A stretch of 32,180 nucleotides of DNA from Sporomusaceae bacterium UBA1887 (GCA_002337925.1 DDHB01000018.1:73825-106004), one strand, 5' to 3'. Positions 9,372-17,640 are shown, counted from the stretch's first letter. A program made the numbers and translations. The notes: a model not told the origin generated them from the sequence alone.

Positions 9372-9383
9372 GTTAATGTTACT
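9366..9383. promoter_or_regulatory. candidate LysR operator
   Basis: An inverted repeat AGTAA-N8-TTACT lies between the divergent starts and covers the purL -35 box. LysR proteins usually bind dyads in the shared region with their divergent target. The repeat is short and AT-rich, so this is a suggestion only. Confidence 0.35.
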
Positions 9384-9407
9384 TAAATTCCGATTAGGAG
9401 AACTAAT

Positions 9408-10304
9408 ATGGAGACTAACTTTGAACTGTATAAGGTTTTTTATTATGTAGCAAAACATCTCAGTTTTTCCGATGCTTCTATTGAATTGCGCATATCTCAG
9501 TCAGCAGTCAGCCAATCTATTAAATCTTTAGAAGAAACCCTGCACTGCCGCTTGTTTATCCGCAGTACAAAACAAGTTCGCCTTTCGCAGGAAGGTGAAT
9601 TGCTATTTCAACATATCGAACAAGCTTTCAATCTAATTGGTTCCGGTGAACGCAGTCTTAAGGAACTGCAAGCCTTAAAACAAGGTGAGATGCATATTGG
9701 TGCAAGCGACACGATTTGCAAATATCATTTATTACCCTATTTTCAGCAATTCAACCAACTTTATCCGGAAATCAAAATTAAAGTATCAAACCGTACCTCA
9801 CCGGTCTGTATTGACTTGGTAAAAAAAGGCGCTGTTGACCTAAGTGTTGTCAATCTGCCCCGGGAAGGTCATGAGTGGAATAAAAATTTGCAGGTAACCT
9901 CCCTTCAAGCTATTCAGGATGTATTTGTAGCAGGCCCCGCTTTTGCTTCTCTTGCTGGACGCAAAGTATCGCTTGCCGAATTAGAAGCGTATCCGCTGCT
10001 CTTGTTAGAGCGTAACTCTGTCACACGGGACTATTTTGAAGAGCTGCTGCATAAGAACAAAGTTAAATTAGTACCGGAATTTGAAGTAGGCAGTATTGAT
10101 TTATTAGTAGATTTAGTTAAAATCGGTTTAGGAATTTCTTTTATTGCCAAAGAATATGTACGCAACCAATTAGCGGCAGGAGAATTATTCGTAGTTGATG
10201 TTACAGCCGAAATTCCCAGCCGCCAGTTAGGGATCGTAACTACAGCCAATCTGCCCGTTCCTCGGGCAGCAAAAAAATTCATTGAGCTATTACAGCGACA
10301 ATAA
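9408..10304 (+). CDS. LysR-family transcriptional regulator
   Basis: 298 residues, the normal LysR length. The winged helix-turn-helix is at about residues 3-62, with the signature SDASIELRISQSAVSQSIK and the wing region LFIRS...LSQEGELL. A periplasmic-binding-protein-like effector domain follows from about residue 88, with a typical start (GEMHIGASDT). ATG 9408 follows AGGAGA at good spacing. The gene is divergent from purL and only 17 bases upstream of xpt, so its likely targets are purL and its own operon, and its effector may be a purine or a purine precursor. That role is inferred from position only. Confidence 0.9.
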   Translation: METNFELYKVFYYVAKHLSFSDASIELRISQSAVSQSIKSLEETLHCRLFIRSTKQVRLSQEGELLFQHIEQAFNLIGSGERSLKELQALKQGEMHIGASDTICKYHLLPYFQQFNQLYPEIKIKVSNRTSPVCIDLVKKGAVDLSVVNLPREGHEWNKNLQVTSLQAIQDVFVAGPAFASLAGRKVSLAELEAYPLLLLERNSVTRDYFEELLHKNKVKLVPEFEVGSIDLLVDLVKIGLGISFIAKEYVRNQLAAGELFVVDVTAEIPSRQLGIVTTANLPVPRAAKKFIELLQRQ

Positions 10305-10321
10305 GTTATGGAGGACGCATT

Positions 10322-10891
10322 ATGGAATTATTAAAGCAGCGTATTGCTAAAGAGGGCATTGTATTAAATAACGCCGTACTTAAAGTGGATTCTTTTTTAA
10401 ACCACCAGCTCGATCCCCAGTTAATGATGCAGATTGGTGAGGAGTTTGCCGCGCGCTTTAAGGACGACGGTATAACTAAAGTAGTTACAATTGAATCTTC
10501 CGGTATTGCAGTAGCACTTACGACAGCACTATATCTCAAAGTCCCCGTCGTTTTTGCCCGCAAGAAAAAATCGATTTTAATGACAGACGATGTTTTGCAC
10601 ACACAAGTCTATTCTTATACTAAAAAAGAGAGCAATGATGTTACCATCTCGAAAAAATTTCTTGGCAACAATGAACGTATCCTAATTGTTGATGATTTTC
10701 TTGCCAGCGGTGAAGCTGCTCTTGGTATGGCTACACTCGTCCGTGAAGCAGGCAGTGAAGTAATCGGCATTGGCATTGTTATTGAAAAAAGCTTCCAGCA
10801 AGGCAGAGAGAAATTACTGGATGCAGGCTATCGTGTAGAATCACTTGTACGAATTGAGTCTTTTGTCAATAATGAGGTTGTCTTCCGCTAA
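10322..10891 (+). CDS. xpt: xanthine phosphoribosyltransferase
   Basis: 189 residues, full length for the Xpt family. Transfers the phosphoribosyl group of PRPP to xanthine to give XMP, in purine salvage in the cytoplasm. The PRPP-binding loop is VDDFLASG (residues 123-130); the N-terminal helix MELLKQRI and the FARKKK segment are typical of Xpt rather than of Apt. A clear GGAGGA precedes the ATG. The gene follows the LysR gene by 17 bases and so is probably cotranscribed with it. In many Firmicutes xpt has a purine riboswitch; there is no room for one here, so control probably comes from the LysR protein. Confidence 0.95.
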   Translation: MELLKQRIAKEGIVLNNAVLKVDSFLNHQLDPQLMMQIGEEFAARFKDDGITKVVTIESSGIAVALTTALYLKVPVVFARKKKSILMTDDVLHTQVYSYTKKESNDVTISKKFLGNNERILIVDDFLASGEAALGMATLVREAGSEVIGIGIVIEKSFQQGREKLLDAGYRVESLVRIESFVNNEVVFR

Positions 10892-10958
10892 GCAGGATTC
10901 TTCAGCTCCGCTAGCGAAATCGTGTGTAACGTTCAGGGCATTTTATGAGGTGATACTT

Positions 10959-12218
10959 GTGTCTAAGGAAACACACGCGAAAGAAAACCCCCATGTTGTT
11001 ATCATCGGTGCCGGTTTTGCCGGTCTCCAGGCTGCCCGGGATTTAGATAATGCCCCGGTGCAGGTAACATTAATTGATAAACAAAATTATCATTTGTTTC
11101 AACCCCTGTTGTATCAGGTGGCAACTGCAGGACTATCACCGGAGGATATCGCGCATCCCGTTCGGGCCATATTGCGGGGGCAGGATAATCTGAATTTCCG
11201 TAATACCGAGGTCATTGATGTAAAGCTAACCGAGCAGCGACTTGTGACTAAAACCGGCGAATTACACTATGATTATTTGATCATAGCTGCCGGCGGCACT
11301 CATAATTTCTTCGGGCTGCGATCGGTAGCAGCTCACAGTTTCGGCTTAAAGACGATTGAAGAAGCCGTATCCATTCGCAACCACGTATTGGAGCGGTTTG
11401 AATTGGCCAATCAGGAAAACGATGCCGATAAGCGCCGTGCTATGCTCACCTTTGTTGTAGTTGGCGGCGGACCAACCGGAGTTGAATCCGCCGGGGCTTT
11501 GTCGGAGCTATTTTATAAAGTATTAACAAAAGACTATCCTCGCCTAAATTTCAAAGAAGTGCGCATCCTTCTGCTGGAAGCAGGGCAGAATTTATTACCT
11601 GCTGTGCCTGAGGACTTGCAGGAGTTTACTACCGAGACACTATGGAAAAAGCATGTGGAAGTACGTTTTGGAGCAATGGTTACCGATTTTGACGGGGAAC
11701 GGGTTACCTTAAAAGGCGGAGAAATCATTCCGGCTCAAACCCTTATATGGGCTGCCGGCGTACGCGCTGCAGGACTGATCGACATGCTTGGCGTAAACCA
11801 GGGCAGCTTGGCCAGGGCAATTGTAACACCAACTCTTCAATTGTCTGAGCATCCCGAAGTATTTGTTATTGGTGATGCCGCTCATTGCGAGGAAAATGGC
11901 AAACCGCTCCCGATGAATGCTCTTGTGGCCCTCCAGCAGGGCTCTGCAGCGGCTTCTAACATCTGGCGGCTTCTGCAGGATGATAAATGTGAACCTTTTA
12001 TATTTCATGACTTGGGCTCAATGGCCACCATAGGCCGCAATTCAGCAGTAGCTAAAATCGGCAGTTTAAAGATAAAGGGCCTGATTGCCTGGCTGTTATG
12101 GACGGGCGTCCATATTGTCCGCCTGGCAGGCTTTCGCAACCGTCTTTTTGTCTTTTGGAAATGGTTCTGGGATTATATTTTCTATGAGCGCGCCGTCCGG
12201 CTGATTACTAAGGAATAA
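10959..12218 (+). CDS. ndh: type II NADH dehydrogenase (NDH-2)
   Basis: 419 residues from GTG 10959, which has GAGGTG six bases upstream; the frame is open earlier but overlaps xpt. Two dinucleotide folds are visible: GAGFAG (residues 17-22) for FAD and VVGGGPTG with VESAGAL in the middle for NADH. VFVIGDAAH is the second FAD contact, and ALVALQQGSAAASNI is the NDH-2 quinone-site region. The C-terminal 55 residues are rich in Trp, Phe and Leu and should form the membrane-anchoring helices. The enzyme oxidises NADH and reduces quinone at the inner face of the membrane without pumping protons. The gene starts 67 bases after xpt with no terminator between, so it may share the LysR-xpt transcript. 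Confidence 0.92.
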   Translation: MSKETHAKENPHVVIIGAGFAGLQAARDLDNAPVQVTLIDKQNYHLFQPLLYQVATAGLSPEDIAHPVRAILRGQDNLNFRNTEVIDVKLTEQRLVTKTGELHYDYLIIAAGGTHNFFGLRSVAAHSFGLKTIEEAVSIRNHVLERFELANQENDADKRRAMLTFVVVGGGPTGVESAGALSELFYKVLTKDYPRLNFKEVRILLLEAGQNLLPAVPEDLQEFTTETLWKKHVEVRFGAMVTDFDGERVTLKGGEIIPAQTLIWAAGVRAAGLIDMLGVNQGSLARAIVTPTLQLSEHPEVFVIGDAAHCEENGKPLPMNALVALQQGSAAASNIWRLLQDDKCEPFIFHDLGSMATIGRNSAVAKIGSLKIKGLIAWLLWTGVHIVRLAGFRNRLFVFWKWFWDYIFYERAVRLITKE

Positions 12219-12222
12219 ATAA

Positions 12223-12264
12223 AAAAGGCAGATTGCAGTCTAAACGACATGCAATCTGCCTTTT
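12223..12264. terminator. bidirectional terminator between ndh and VOC gene
   Basis: A perfect 15-bp stem (AAAAGGCAGATTGCA, 12223-12237, with 12250-12264) and a 12-base loop, with A and T runs at both ends. It lies between two convergent genes and can serve both. Confidence 0.9.
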
Positions 12265-12271
12265 ACTATTC

Positions 12272-12685
12272 TTATGCTTTCTTTTGAAAAGATTCATAGA
12301 TTTCCTGGTATTCAGGTGTAGCAGGAATCGATTTGTAAATATACAAGTGAACACCATTGGGGTCATCAACAACAAAACTGCGCTCTCCCCATGGTTTATT
12401 CTGCATTTCTTGTAGAATAGGTACTCCTTCTGCCTTCAAGCGGGCATATTCGGAATCTACGTCAGCAACTTCAAAAGAAAGGATTAAGCCTTTTCCGTTA
12501 AAATATTCTCCCGCTTCCCGCTGAGGCAGGGTAAAGCTAATACCAGCAGGAATTTCCGTACCTACTAATTCAATATACCAGTCGCTTTCATAAACTAACT
12601 GGAATCCAAAATGATCCATGTAAAATTCTTTAGATTCAATTAACTTATTTGTACTGATGGTAGCATCTACTCGCGTAAATTTCAT
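12272..12685 (-). CDS. VOC-fold (glyoxalase/bleomycin-resistance/dioxygenase) protein
   Basis: 137 residues, a single VOC domain of two beta-alpha-beta3 units. The N-terminal unit has the usual KEFYMDHFGFQLVYESD pattern; the C-terminal unit has VADVDSEYARLKAEGVPI and then FVVDDPNGVHLYIYK with the closing strand of the family. Possible metal or ligand positions are the Glu near residue 40 and the Glu/His residues of the last strands, but no complete glyoxalase I set can be assigned. Substrate unknown. ATG 12685 follows GGAGG by nine bases. It is the last gene of its strand before the convergent terminator and lies about 60 bases after the chemoreceptor gene. Confidence 0.85.
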   Translation of the reverse strand: MKFTRVDATISTNKLIESKEFYMDHFGFQLVYESDWYIELVGTEIPAGISFTLPQREAGEYFNGKGLILSFEVADVDSEYARLKAEGVPILQEMQNKPWGERSFVVDDPNGVHLYIYKSIPATPEYQEIYESFQKKA

Positions 12686-12747
12686 GGTTACTATACCTCC
12701 GAAAGACTTACCTCTTTCTAGTTTCACCAAATATTTCTAAAATCCTG

Positions 12748-14226
12748 CTATAAACGGATATCAATGCCAAGAACACCAATTACTATTTCCTGGTAATTAC
12801 GAATAGGCACTGCCAGCGTGATACAAGGCTGCCGGGATATAGCAGAAACATAGACTTCAGAAATATAATGTTTCCCTTTAAGTGCTTCTCTAAACCATTC
12901 TCGCGAAGAAGCATTGGCAATCCCCGCAGATGGCAAGGAAACAATAAAGTGACCGTCAGGCTGATTTGTCCAGGCTGCCTCCAATCCATAACCTGCATCC
13001 AATAATTCACGCAGAGCTTGTTCATGCCCTTTTATAGATAAATCAGTAATACGCGAGTCTTTGACCATTTTCAGTATTATGTCTTTCAGATGGTTGATCT
13101 TTGCTTTTAATGCCTGCTGCTCGCTATCCTGCATGGCAACCAGCATAATTGCACCAGTTGTTTTTACAAGGTCATCGGCCACACCGGCCATAATTCTTCC
13201 CATATTACGCGTTTCATTAAAATGCTCAGCCTGATTCTCCAGCGCTGCTGTCATGCTGTCAATATGCTTAGCTGCCTGTGCGCAAAGATCCGTCATACTT
13301 GCCAGCATTTGCGTGGCCTCGCTGGTTGCATGTAATTGTTTATGACGGGCGGCACTCTCTTCAGCCAGCTGAGCTTCTACATGGCTGGTAGCAGCAACAA
13401 TATCTTTTAAACTTTTCTCGGCTTGTGTCATGGCTTGCATACCGCGTTCAACCGATCCGGCCCCCTGCTCAGCGGCAGTTGCAGCTTCCATGATCCCTTT
13501 ATCAATTTGCACCAGCAGACCATTAGCCGAGTTAGCAGCCTGGTTACTGGCATCAGACAGCTTCTGTATTTCCTGTGCCACTACCGCAAAGCCGCGTCCG
13601 TGTTCGCCTGCTCTGGCAGCTTCAATACTGGCATTTAAGGCAAGCAAATTCGTTTGAGAGGAAATACCTTGAATCGTGTTTAAAAAAGCATCTATTTGGC
13701 GGGCAACCTGCATCAAGGAACGAATGCGTTCTTCCAGAGCAGATGATGCCTGCTGAATGTCTGACATAGCATTGGCTACCTCACCGACTTGTAAAAAGCC
13801 CTGCTCAGCACTCTGTTTCGTTTTTCCGCTATCCTGATAGATACTTCCGGCAATTGAAGAAATAGACTGGGCAGCCTCCATAACCTCACCGATTTGCTGA
13901 TTAGCTGCTAGTGCCTCCCGGGTAAGAGCGGTCGACAGTTCCCGGGTACGGGCAGCTTCATGACGGATGTCTTGTGCTAACAATCCTGCATTGGTGATTG
14001 CTTCATTAACCTGATTGACTGCTGATGCAACTTGACCGGATGAGGCTTGGGTGTCCTGGGTAAATTGGCGCAGCATATCCGCTAATAACCCAATATTAGT
14101 CACTAATGGCTGTAACTCACTAGGATAATCACTTGACTTCAGCTTGCCTGCCATTCTGCCTGCAGCGTATTCAGCCGTACTGTCAGTCAGTCTTTGAATC
14201 GCCTTTTTCCTGCCAAACCAAAGCAT
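12748..14226 (-). CDS. soluble methyl-accepting chemotaxis protein with C-terminal Cache-like domain
   Basis: 492 residues starting at ATG 14226 behind GGGAGGAG. There is no hydrophobic segment, so the receptor is cytoplasmic. About residues 1-55 are a short lead; about 60-350 are the MCP signalling coiled coil, with the hairpin-tip region (ISSQTNLLALNASIEAARAG then GRGFAVVAQEIQKLSD) that contacts CheA and CheW. The last 120 residues read like the membrane-distal part of a Cache/PDC sensor (REWFREALKGK, then YVSAISRQP, then GVLGIDI). In most receptors Cache domains are extracytoplasmic and N-terminal, so here a cytoplasmic sensor seems to be fused after the signalling hairpin. The ligand is unknown. 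Its promoter lies upstream of a terminator-like hairpin. Confidence 0.92.
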   Translation of the reverse strand: MLWFGRKKAIQRLTDSTAEYAAGRMAGKLKSSDYPSELQPLVTNIGLLADMLRQFTQDTQASSGQVASAVNQVNEAITNAGLLAQDIRHEAARTRELSTALTREALAANQQIGEVMEAAQSISSIAGSIYQDSGKTKQSAEQGFLQVGEVANAMSDIQQASSALEERIRSLMQVARQIDAFLNTIQGISSQTNLLALNASIEAARAGEHGRGFAVVAQEIQKLSDASNQAANSANGLLVQIDKGIMEAATAAEQGAGSVERGMQAMTQAEKSLKDIVAATSHVEAQLAEESAARHKQLHATSEATQMLASMTDLCAQAAKHIDSMTAALENQAEHFNETRNMGRIMAGVADDLVKTTGAIMLVAMQDSEQQALKAKINHLKDIILKMVKDSRITDLSIKGHEQALRELLDAGYGLEAAWTNQPDGHFIVSLPSAGIANASSREWFREALKGKHYISEVYVSAISRQPCITLAVPIRNYQEIVIGVLGIDIRL

Positions 14227-14244
14227 AATTTGCTCCTCCCAACT

Positions 14245-14284
14245 ATAAAAAAGAGATCGCCTCATTTTCTGAAGCGACCTCTTT
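14245..14284 (-). terminator. terminator-like hairpin in the chemoreceptor leader
   Basis: A 14-bp stem with two G-U pairs (minus-strand arms 14284-14271 and 14263-14250, AAAGAGGTCGCTTC in the first), a 7-base loop and a T-rich tail. It lies between the exonuclease stop (14348) and the chemoreceptor ribosome-binding site. It can end transcripts of the pyrimidine operon and exonuclease gene, but it also lies downstream of the chemoreceptor promoter. Confidence 0.75.
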
Positions 14285-14306
14285 GTCATTTCACTACTCT
14301 ATTATG

Positions 14307-14336
14307 ATTGTAGGCAATAATGGTTATTTTTGTCAA
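14307..14336 (-). promoter_or_regulatory. promoter of the chemoreceptor gene
   Basis: On the minus strand a perfect TTGACA (14336-14331) and TACAAT (14312-14307) are 18 bases apart. Transcription should begin near 14300, about 75 bases before the ATG and only about 16 bases before the terminator-like hairpin. Confidence 0.75.
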
Positions 14337-14347
14337 GAGCTGCGCTC

Positions 14348-14899
14348 TCAAAATTCTTTTAATTTAATACTGAGTGTCTCTAAAAGCTCGGTAAAATGAT
14401 TAATCTGCCTATTCTCAGCCGCTTTAATAGCGAGAAATGCACATACTTTAGCATCATGCAAAGCATGGTGATGCTCGAAGGACACCCCAAAATTATCTGC
14501 CAGCGCTGATAATTTATAACTTGGCTGATCAGGCCAGACTCGTCTTGCCATATCAATCGTACAGGCATGCTGAAAACGGGGCATCGGAAGATCATACGCC
14601 TTTATTACACTACGCAGCACACTGATATCAAAAGGGGCATTATGGGCAATCACAATCTTTCCCTCTAAATGGGGTCTGATTTTCTCCCATAATTCAGCAA
14701 AAGAAGGTTTATCTGCTACATCTTCAGCCCGGATTCCATGAATACGGGTATTCCAATAATCAAACTTTAGCTCTGGCGGCCGGATGAGGGAATAAGCAGT
14801 TCTCGTTATTTTTCCATTTTCTACTGTAACGGCAGCCAAACTGCAGGCACTGGAGCGATAACGATTAGCTGTTTCAAAGTCAATTGCAACGAAATTCAT
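14348..14899 (-). CDS. DEDDh 3'-5' exonuclease (DNA polymerase III epsilon-like)
   Basis: 183 residues from ATG 14899. The three exonuclease motifs are present: DFE (Asp7, Glu9), HNAPFD (Asp91) and HHALHDA (His144, Asp149), the full DEDDh set for two-metal hydrolysis of 3' ends. This small stand-alone form, beginning VAIDFETAN, belongs to the epsilon/exonuclease X-like group and has no polymerase-binding tail; its role (repair or RNA trimming) cannot be fixed. The ribosome-binding site is weak (AGCAGGG). The gene lies 68 bases after pyrE with no clear terminator between, so it may be read through from the pyrimidine operon. Confidence 0.9.
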   Translation of the reverse strand: MNFVAIDFETANRYRSSACSLAAVTVENGKITRTAYSLIRPPELKFDYWNTRIHGIRAEDVADKPSFAELWEKIRPHLEGKIVIAHNAPFDISVLRSVIKAYDLPMPRFQHACTIDMARRVWPDQPSYKLSALADNFGVSFEHHHALHDAKVCAFLAIKAAENRQINHFTELLETLSIKLKEF

Positions 14900-14967
14900 A
14901 GGCCCTGCTCGCTTTCTGTGGTTTGCCAATTAATTCGACACAACTGCTTCGAAATCCCCTATCCCCT

Positions 14968-15543
14968 TTATTTTATATTCTTACTGCCCCGTTTTGTCAT
15001 CGGCACTTGATTTTGGCATAGCGGACAGTCGTCTTGCTGATAAGTTTGCACCTGCAATTGCAACAGTGATTTTGCCGGTATACCAAAATCGACCGTTCCG
15101 CCGCTCCGGTCTACCAGCAGTCCAACTCCGACTGGAATTCCGCCGTGCTCTCGTACTACCTCAAGCACTTCCTGGACCGAGCCGCCTGTCGTAACAATAT
15201 CCTCCACAATCAGCACCCTCTCGCCAGGCTTAATAACAAAACCACGCCGCAAGGTCATTTTTCCATTTTCCCGTTCCGTAAAAATAGCCCTTGTTTTTAA
15301 ATTTTTGCCTACTTCATGGGCAAGCAGAATACCACCGGTTACCGGCCCGATCACCAATTCCACCTGTTCATCGGCAAACTGCTCGGCTAAGGCTGCACAC
15401 ATCCTGGCCGTATGCTCCGGATACTGCAAAACCTGAAATTTTTCTACATACATCGGGCTATGCAAACCGGAGGTTAACAGAAAATGCCCTTCCAAAATAG
15501 CTCCAGTTTCGACTAGTAATTGTTTTACATCATTTTCGGTCAT
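14968..15543 (-). CDS. pyrE: orotate phosphoribosyltransferase
   Basis: 191 residues. Joins orotate to PRPP to form OMP, the fifth step of pyrimidine synthesis. The PRPP signature VEDIVTTGGS is at 113-122, and TGGILLAHEVG gives the pyrophosphate-binding loop at about 69-79. The C-terminus carries a CPLC pair (Cys173, Cys176) and a basic tail, as in the archaeal/clostridial short PyrE group. Its ATG directly follows the TAA of pyrF, and its ribosome-binding site (GGGGGAA) lies inside the end of pyrF, so the two are translationally coupled. Confidence 0.96.
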   Translation of the reverse strand: MTENDVKQLLVETGAILEGHFLLTSGLHSPMYVEKFQVLQYPEHTARMCAALAEQFADEQVELVIGPVTGGILLAHEVGKNLKTRAIFTERENGKMTLRRGFVIKPGERVLIVEDIVTTGGSVQEVLEVVREHGGIPVGVGLLVDRSGGTVDFGIPAKSLLQLQVQTYQQDDCPLCQNQVPMTKRGSKNIK

Positions 15544-16269
15544 TTATGATTCCCCCCGTATTTCCTTTACGATTTCTTCAACGGCCTGCACAGGCGACGC
15601 AGCAGCTGTAATCGGCCGGCCTACTACTAACTGGCTGGCGCCTGCCTGAATGGCATCAGCTGGCGTGGCGATGCGCTTTTGATCATTAGTTGCAGACGCT
15701 TGGGGCCTAATGCCTGGTGTCACTACTAAAAATTCAGAACCGCACATTTTACGAATAAGTGGTGCTTCTTGAGGAGAAGCCACAACGCCATCAATACCTG
15801 CTGACTGGGCCAGACAAGCCAACTTTACCACCTGCTCGCTAATAGGCAGCTGACCGCCAATTTCTTGCCATTCGGCTTCATCAAGACTGGTTAAAGCGGT
15901 AATTGCTACCAGCTTAGGCCGGGGAACGCCGTTAACGGTGGCAGCTTCCGCAGCCGCCCTGGCGGCTGCCGCCAGCATCGACCGCCCGCCCGCTGCATGA
16001 AGGCTGATAATGGAAGCCCCCAGCCGGGTTAGTGCTGCTACGCTGCAGGCAACAGTATTGGGGATGTCATGCAATTTCAGATCTAAAAACACTTCTTTAT
16101 CTGCACTGCGCAAAAATTCGACCGTCTGCTCACCGGCACTATAGAATAATTCCATACCGACTTTGTAAAAGTTCACGCTTGCTCCCAGATCGTTTACCAG
16201 TTGCTTCATTTTATCAAGTGAATTAACGTCCAAAGCGACAATTAGCCGTTTATCCGCTGTAATCATCAT
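15544..16269 (-). CDS. pyrF: orotidine-5'-phosphate decarboxylase
   Basis: 241 residues. Converts OMP to UMP, the last step of UMP synthesis. The catalytic tetrad motif DLKLHD (Asp63, Lys65, Asp68) is intact in FLDLKLHDIPNT; the barrel start VALDVN (11-16), the phosphate loop VTPGIRP and the late GRPI segment are all present. Two adjacent ATG codons (16269 and 16266) follow AGGAGG; either could start. It begins nine bases after the MFS carrier stop, so the genes form one operon. Confidence 0.97.
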   Translation of the reverse strand: MMITADKRLIVALDVNSLDKMKQLVNDLGASVNFYKVGMELFYSAGEQTVEFLRSADKEVFLDLKLHDIPNTVACSVAALTRLGASIISLHAAGGRSMLAAAARAAAEAATVNGVPRPKLVAITALTSLDEAEWQEIGGQLPISEQVVKLACLAQSAGIDGVVASPQEAPLIRKMCGSEFLVVTPGIRPQASATNDQKRIATPADAIQAGASQLVVGRPITAAASPVQAVEEIVKEIRGES

Positions 16270-16278
16270 CTATTCCTC

Positions 16279-17598
16279 CTATACCAGTTCTTTATCTTTT
16301 GTCTCAGGCACCAGGAAATATACATTAACGGCTGCTGCCACATAGATAAAAGCCAGCAATGCCAGTGCACCGCTTAAGCTGTACTGGGCAGCCAATGCTC
16401 CGATTGCAAGCGGGGCGAAGCCACCTACCGCCCGTCCCGTATTGAAGATAAAGTTCTCTGCTGTTGAACGTGCTTCCGTACTGTAATTTTCTGATAGCAG
16501 TGCACCGTATCCCGCCATCATTCCGTTACAGAAGAAGCCTAAAATGGCACCACCAACCAGCAAATGCATCGGATCGGACAGATTGGCATAGGCCCACACT
16601 GCTGCCGCCGAAGCTAATTGAAAGGAAATATAAGCAGGCCGGCGACCGATCTTGTCGGCTATATAACCGAAAACTCCGATTCCTGCAATCATGCCGATAA
16701 CAGTAACAATCATCCACAAGCTGGTCTTGTTAAGTGAAAGTCCGTGCTTTTGCATTAAAATGGTCGGCAGCCAGATCATAATTCCGTAATAGCCTGTATT
16801 TTGGACACTTGTCATCACGGTCAGTCCAAAAGTTGTGGTAGAAGTTTTCCTGTCAGCGAATAAATGCCACAAAGGAAAGGTCGTGCTGGTTTTATATGCT
16901 GCAGTTTCTTGCTCAGTAAGAGGCTGTCCACTCTTTACTTTCTCCTGCAGCATTTTTTTCTGCTGTTGCTTATCCAGCCAAATCTGAGGCTCTGCCAGAC
17001 CATAACGGGACCACGCAGCAAAGACAGCAGGTAAAGCGCCTACCAGAAATACAGCCCGCCAGCCGTAGTTAGGAAGGACATAAGCACTTACTACGGCTGC
17101 TAACACCACGCCTAGCTGCCAGCCTACTGCCACAGCGCCAGTTGCCCGTGCGCGTTTAGCTTTCGGCCAGGTCTCAGTCACTAGCGTCATACCAATACCG
17201 AACTCTCCGCCTAATCCCAGACCCGCCAAGAATCGATAAATATTTAATTCTGTAAAACTGGTTGCAAAAGCTGTTAGTCCGGTAAAAACAGAAAAAATCA
17301 GGATGGTCCACGAAAAGACCTTAACACGCCCCTGGTAATCCGCTAATATACCAAATAAATAACCACCCATAACCGCGCCGATAAGTGTAACTGTTGCTAC
17401 TAGTCCACCCTGCGCTAACGTAAGCCCAAAAGATCCCATTACCGCAGTCATAACAAATGACAGAATAAGCATATCCAATCCGTCCATTGCATACCCTGCC
17501 ACAGATGCTCCCAGTATTTTCCAGCGATACGCCTCTGTCTGCTGATTTACACCTGATAATTGCTGTGGTTCGTTTGTTGCTGTCGTTCTTGTTTCCAT
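16279..17598 (-). CDS. MFS carrier of aromatic-acid/H+ symporter type, predicted orotate or pyrimidine-precursor transporter
   Basis: 439 residues, about twelve membrane helices with a central cytoplasmic loop (about 205-250, rich in Lys/Gln). Helix 1 holds DGLD (Asp39-Gly40-Leu41-Asp42), the DGxD motif essential in PcaK-type aromatic-acid symporters and also seen in nicotinate carriers. The loop between helices 2 and 3 has the MFS signature (ADYQGRVKV), and GEFGIGMTLVTETW follows helix 4. ATG 17598 lies behind AAGGAGGAGAGAGG; the frame is open further up. It is the first gene of the operon with pyrF and pyrE, and its leader carries a PyrR-type attenuator. Seen: carrier family, operon and leader. 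Inferred: the substrate is orotate, itself a heteroaromatic carboxylate and the substrate of PyrE. Other weak acids remain possible. Confidence 0.9.
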   Translation of the reverse strand: METRTTATNEPQQLSGVNQQTEAYRWKILGASVAGYAMDGLDMLILSFVMTAVMGSFGLTLAQGGLVATVTLIGAVMGGYLFGILADYQGRVKVFSWTILIFSVFTGLTAFATSFTELNIYRFLAGLGLGGEFGIGMTLVTETWPKAKRARATGAVAVGWQLGVVLAAVVSAYVLPNYGWRAVFLVGALPAVFAAWSRYGLAEPQIWLDKQQQKKMLQEKVKSGQPLTEQETAAYKTSTTFPLWHLFADRKTSTTTFGLTVMTSVQNTGYYGIMIWLPTILMQKHGLSLNKTSLWMIVTVIGMIAGIGVFGYIADKIGRRPAYISFQLASAAAVWAYANLSDPMHLLVGGAILGFFCNGMMAGYGALLSENYSTEARSTAENFIFNTGRAVGGFAPLAIGALAAQYSLSGALALLAFIYVAAAVNVYFLVPETKDKELV

Positions 17599-17640
17599 GT
17601 TGCCTCTCTCCTCCTTGTTATTTGCAGGCACCAGGGTAAC

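Noticed and set aside
10305..10321. Purine riboswitch before xpt
   Set aside because: Only 17 bases separate the LysR gene from xpt, too short for the riboswitch, and no such fold is present upstream of the LysR gene either.
10845..10958. Longer N-terminus of NDH-2 overlapping xpt
   Set aside because: The extra residues do not match the family, and GAGGTG at good spacing marks GTG 10959.
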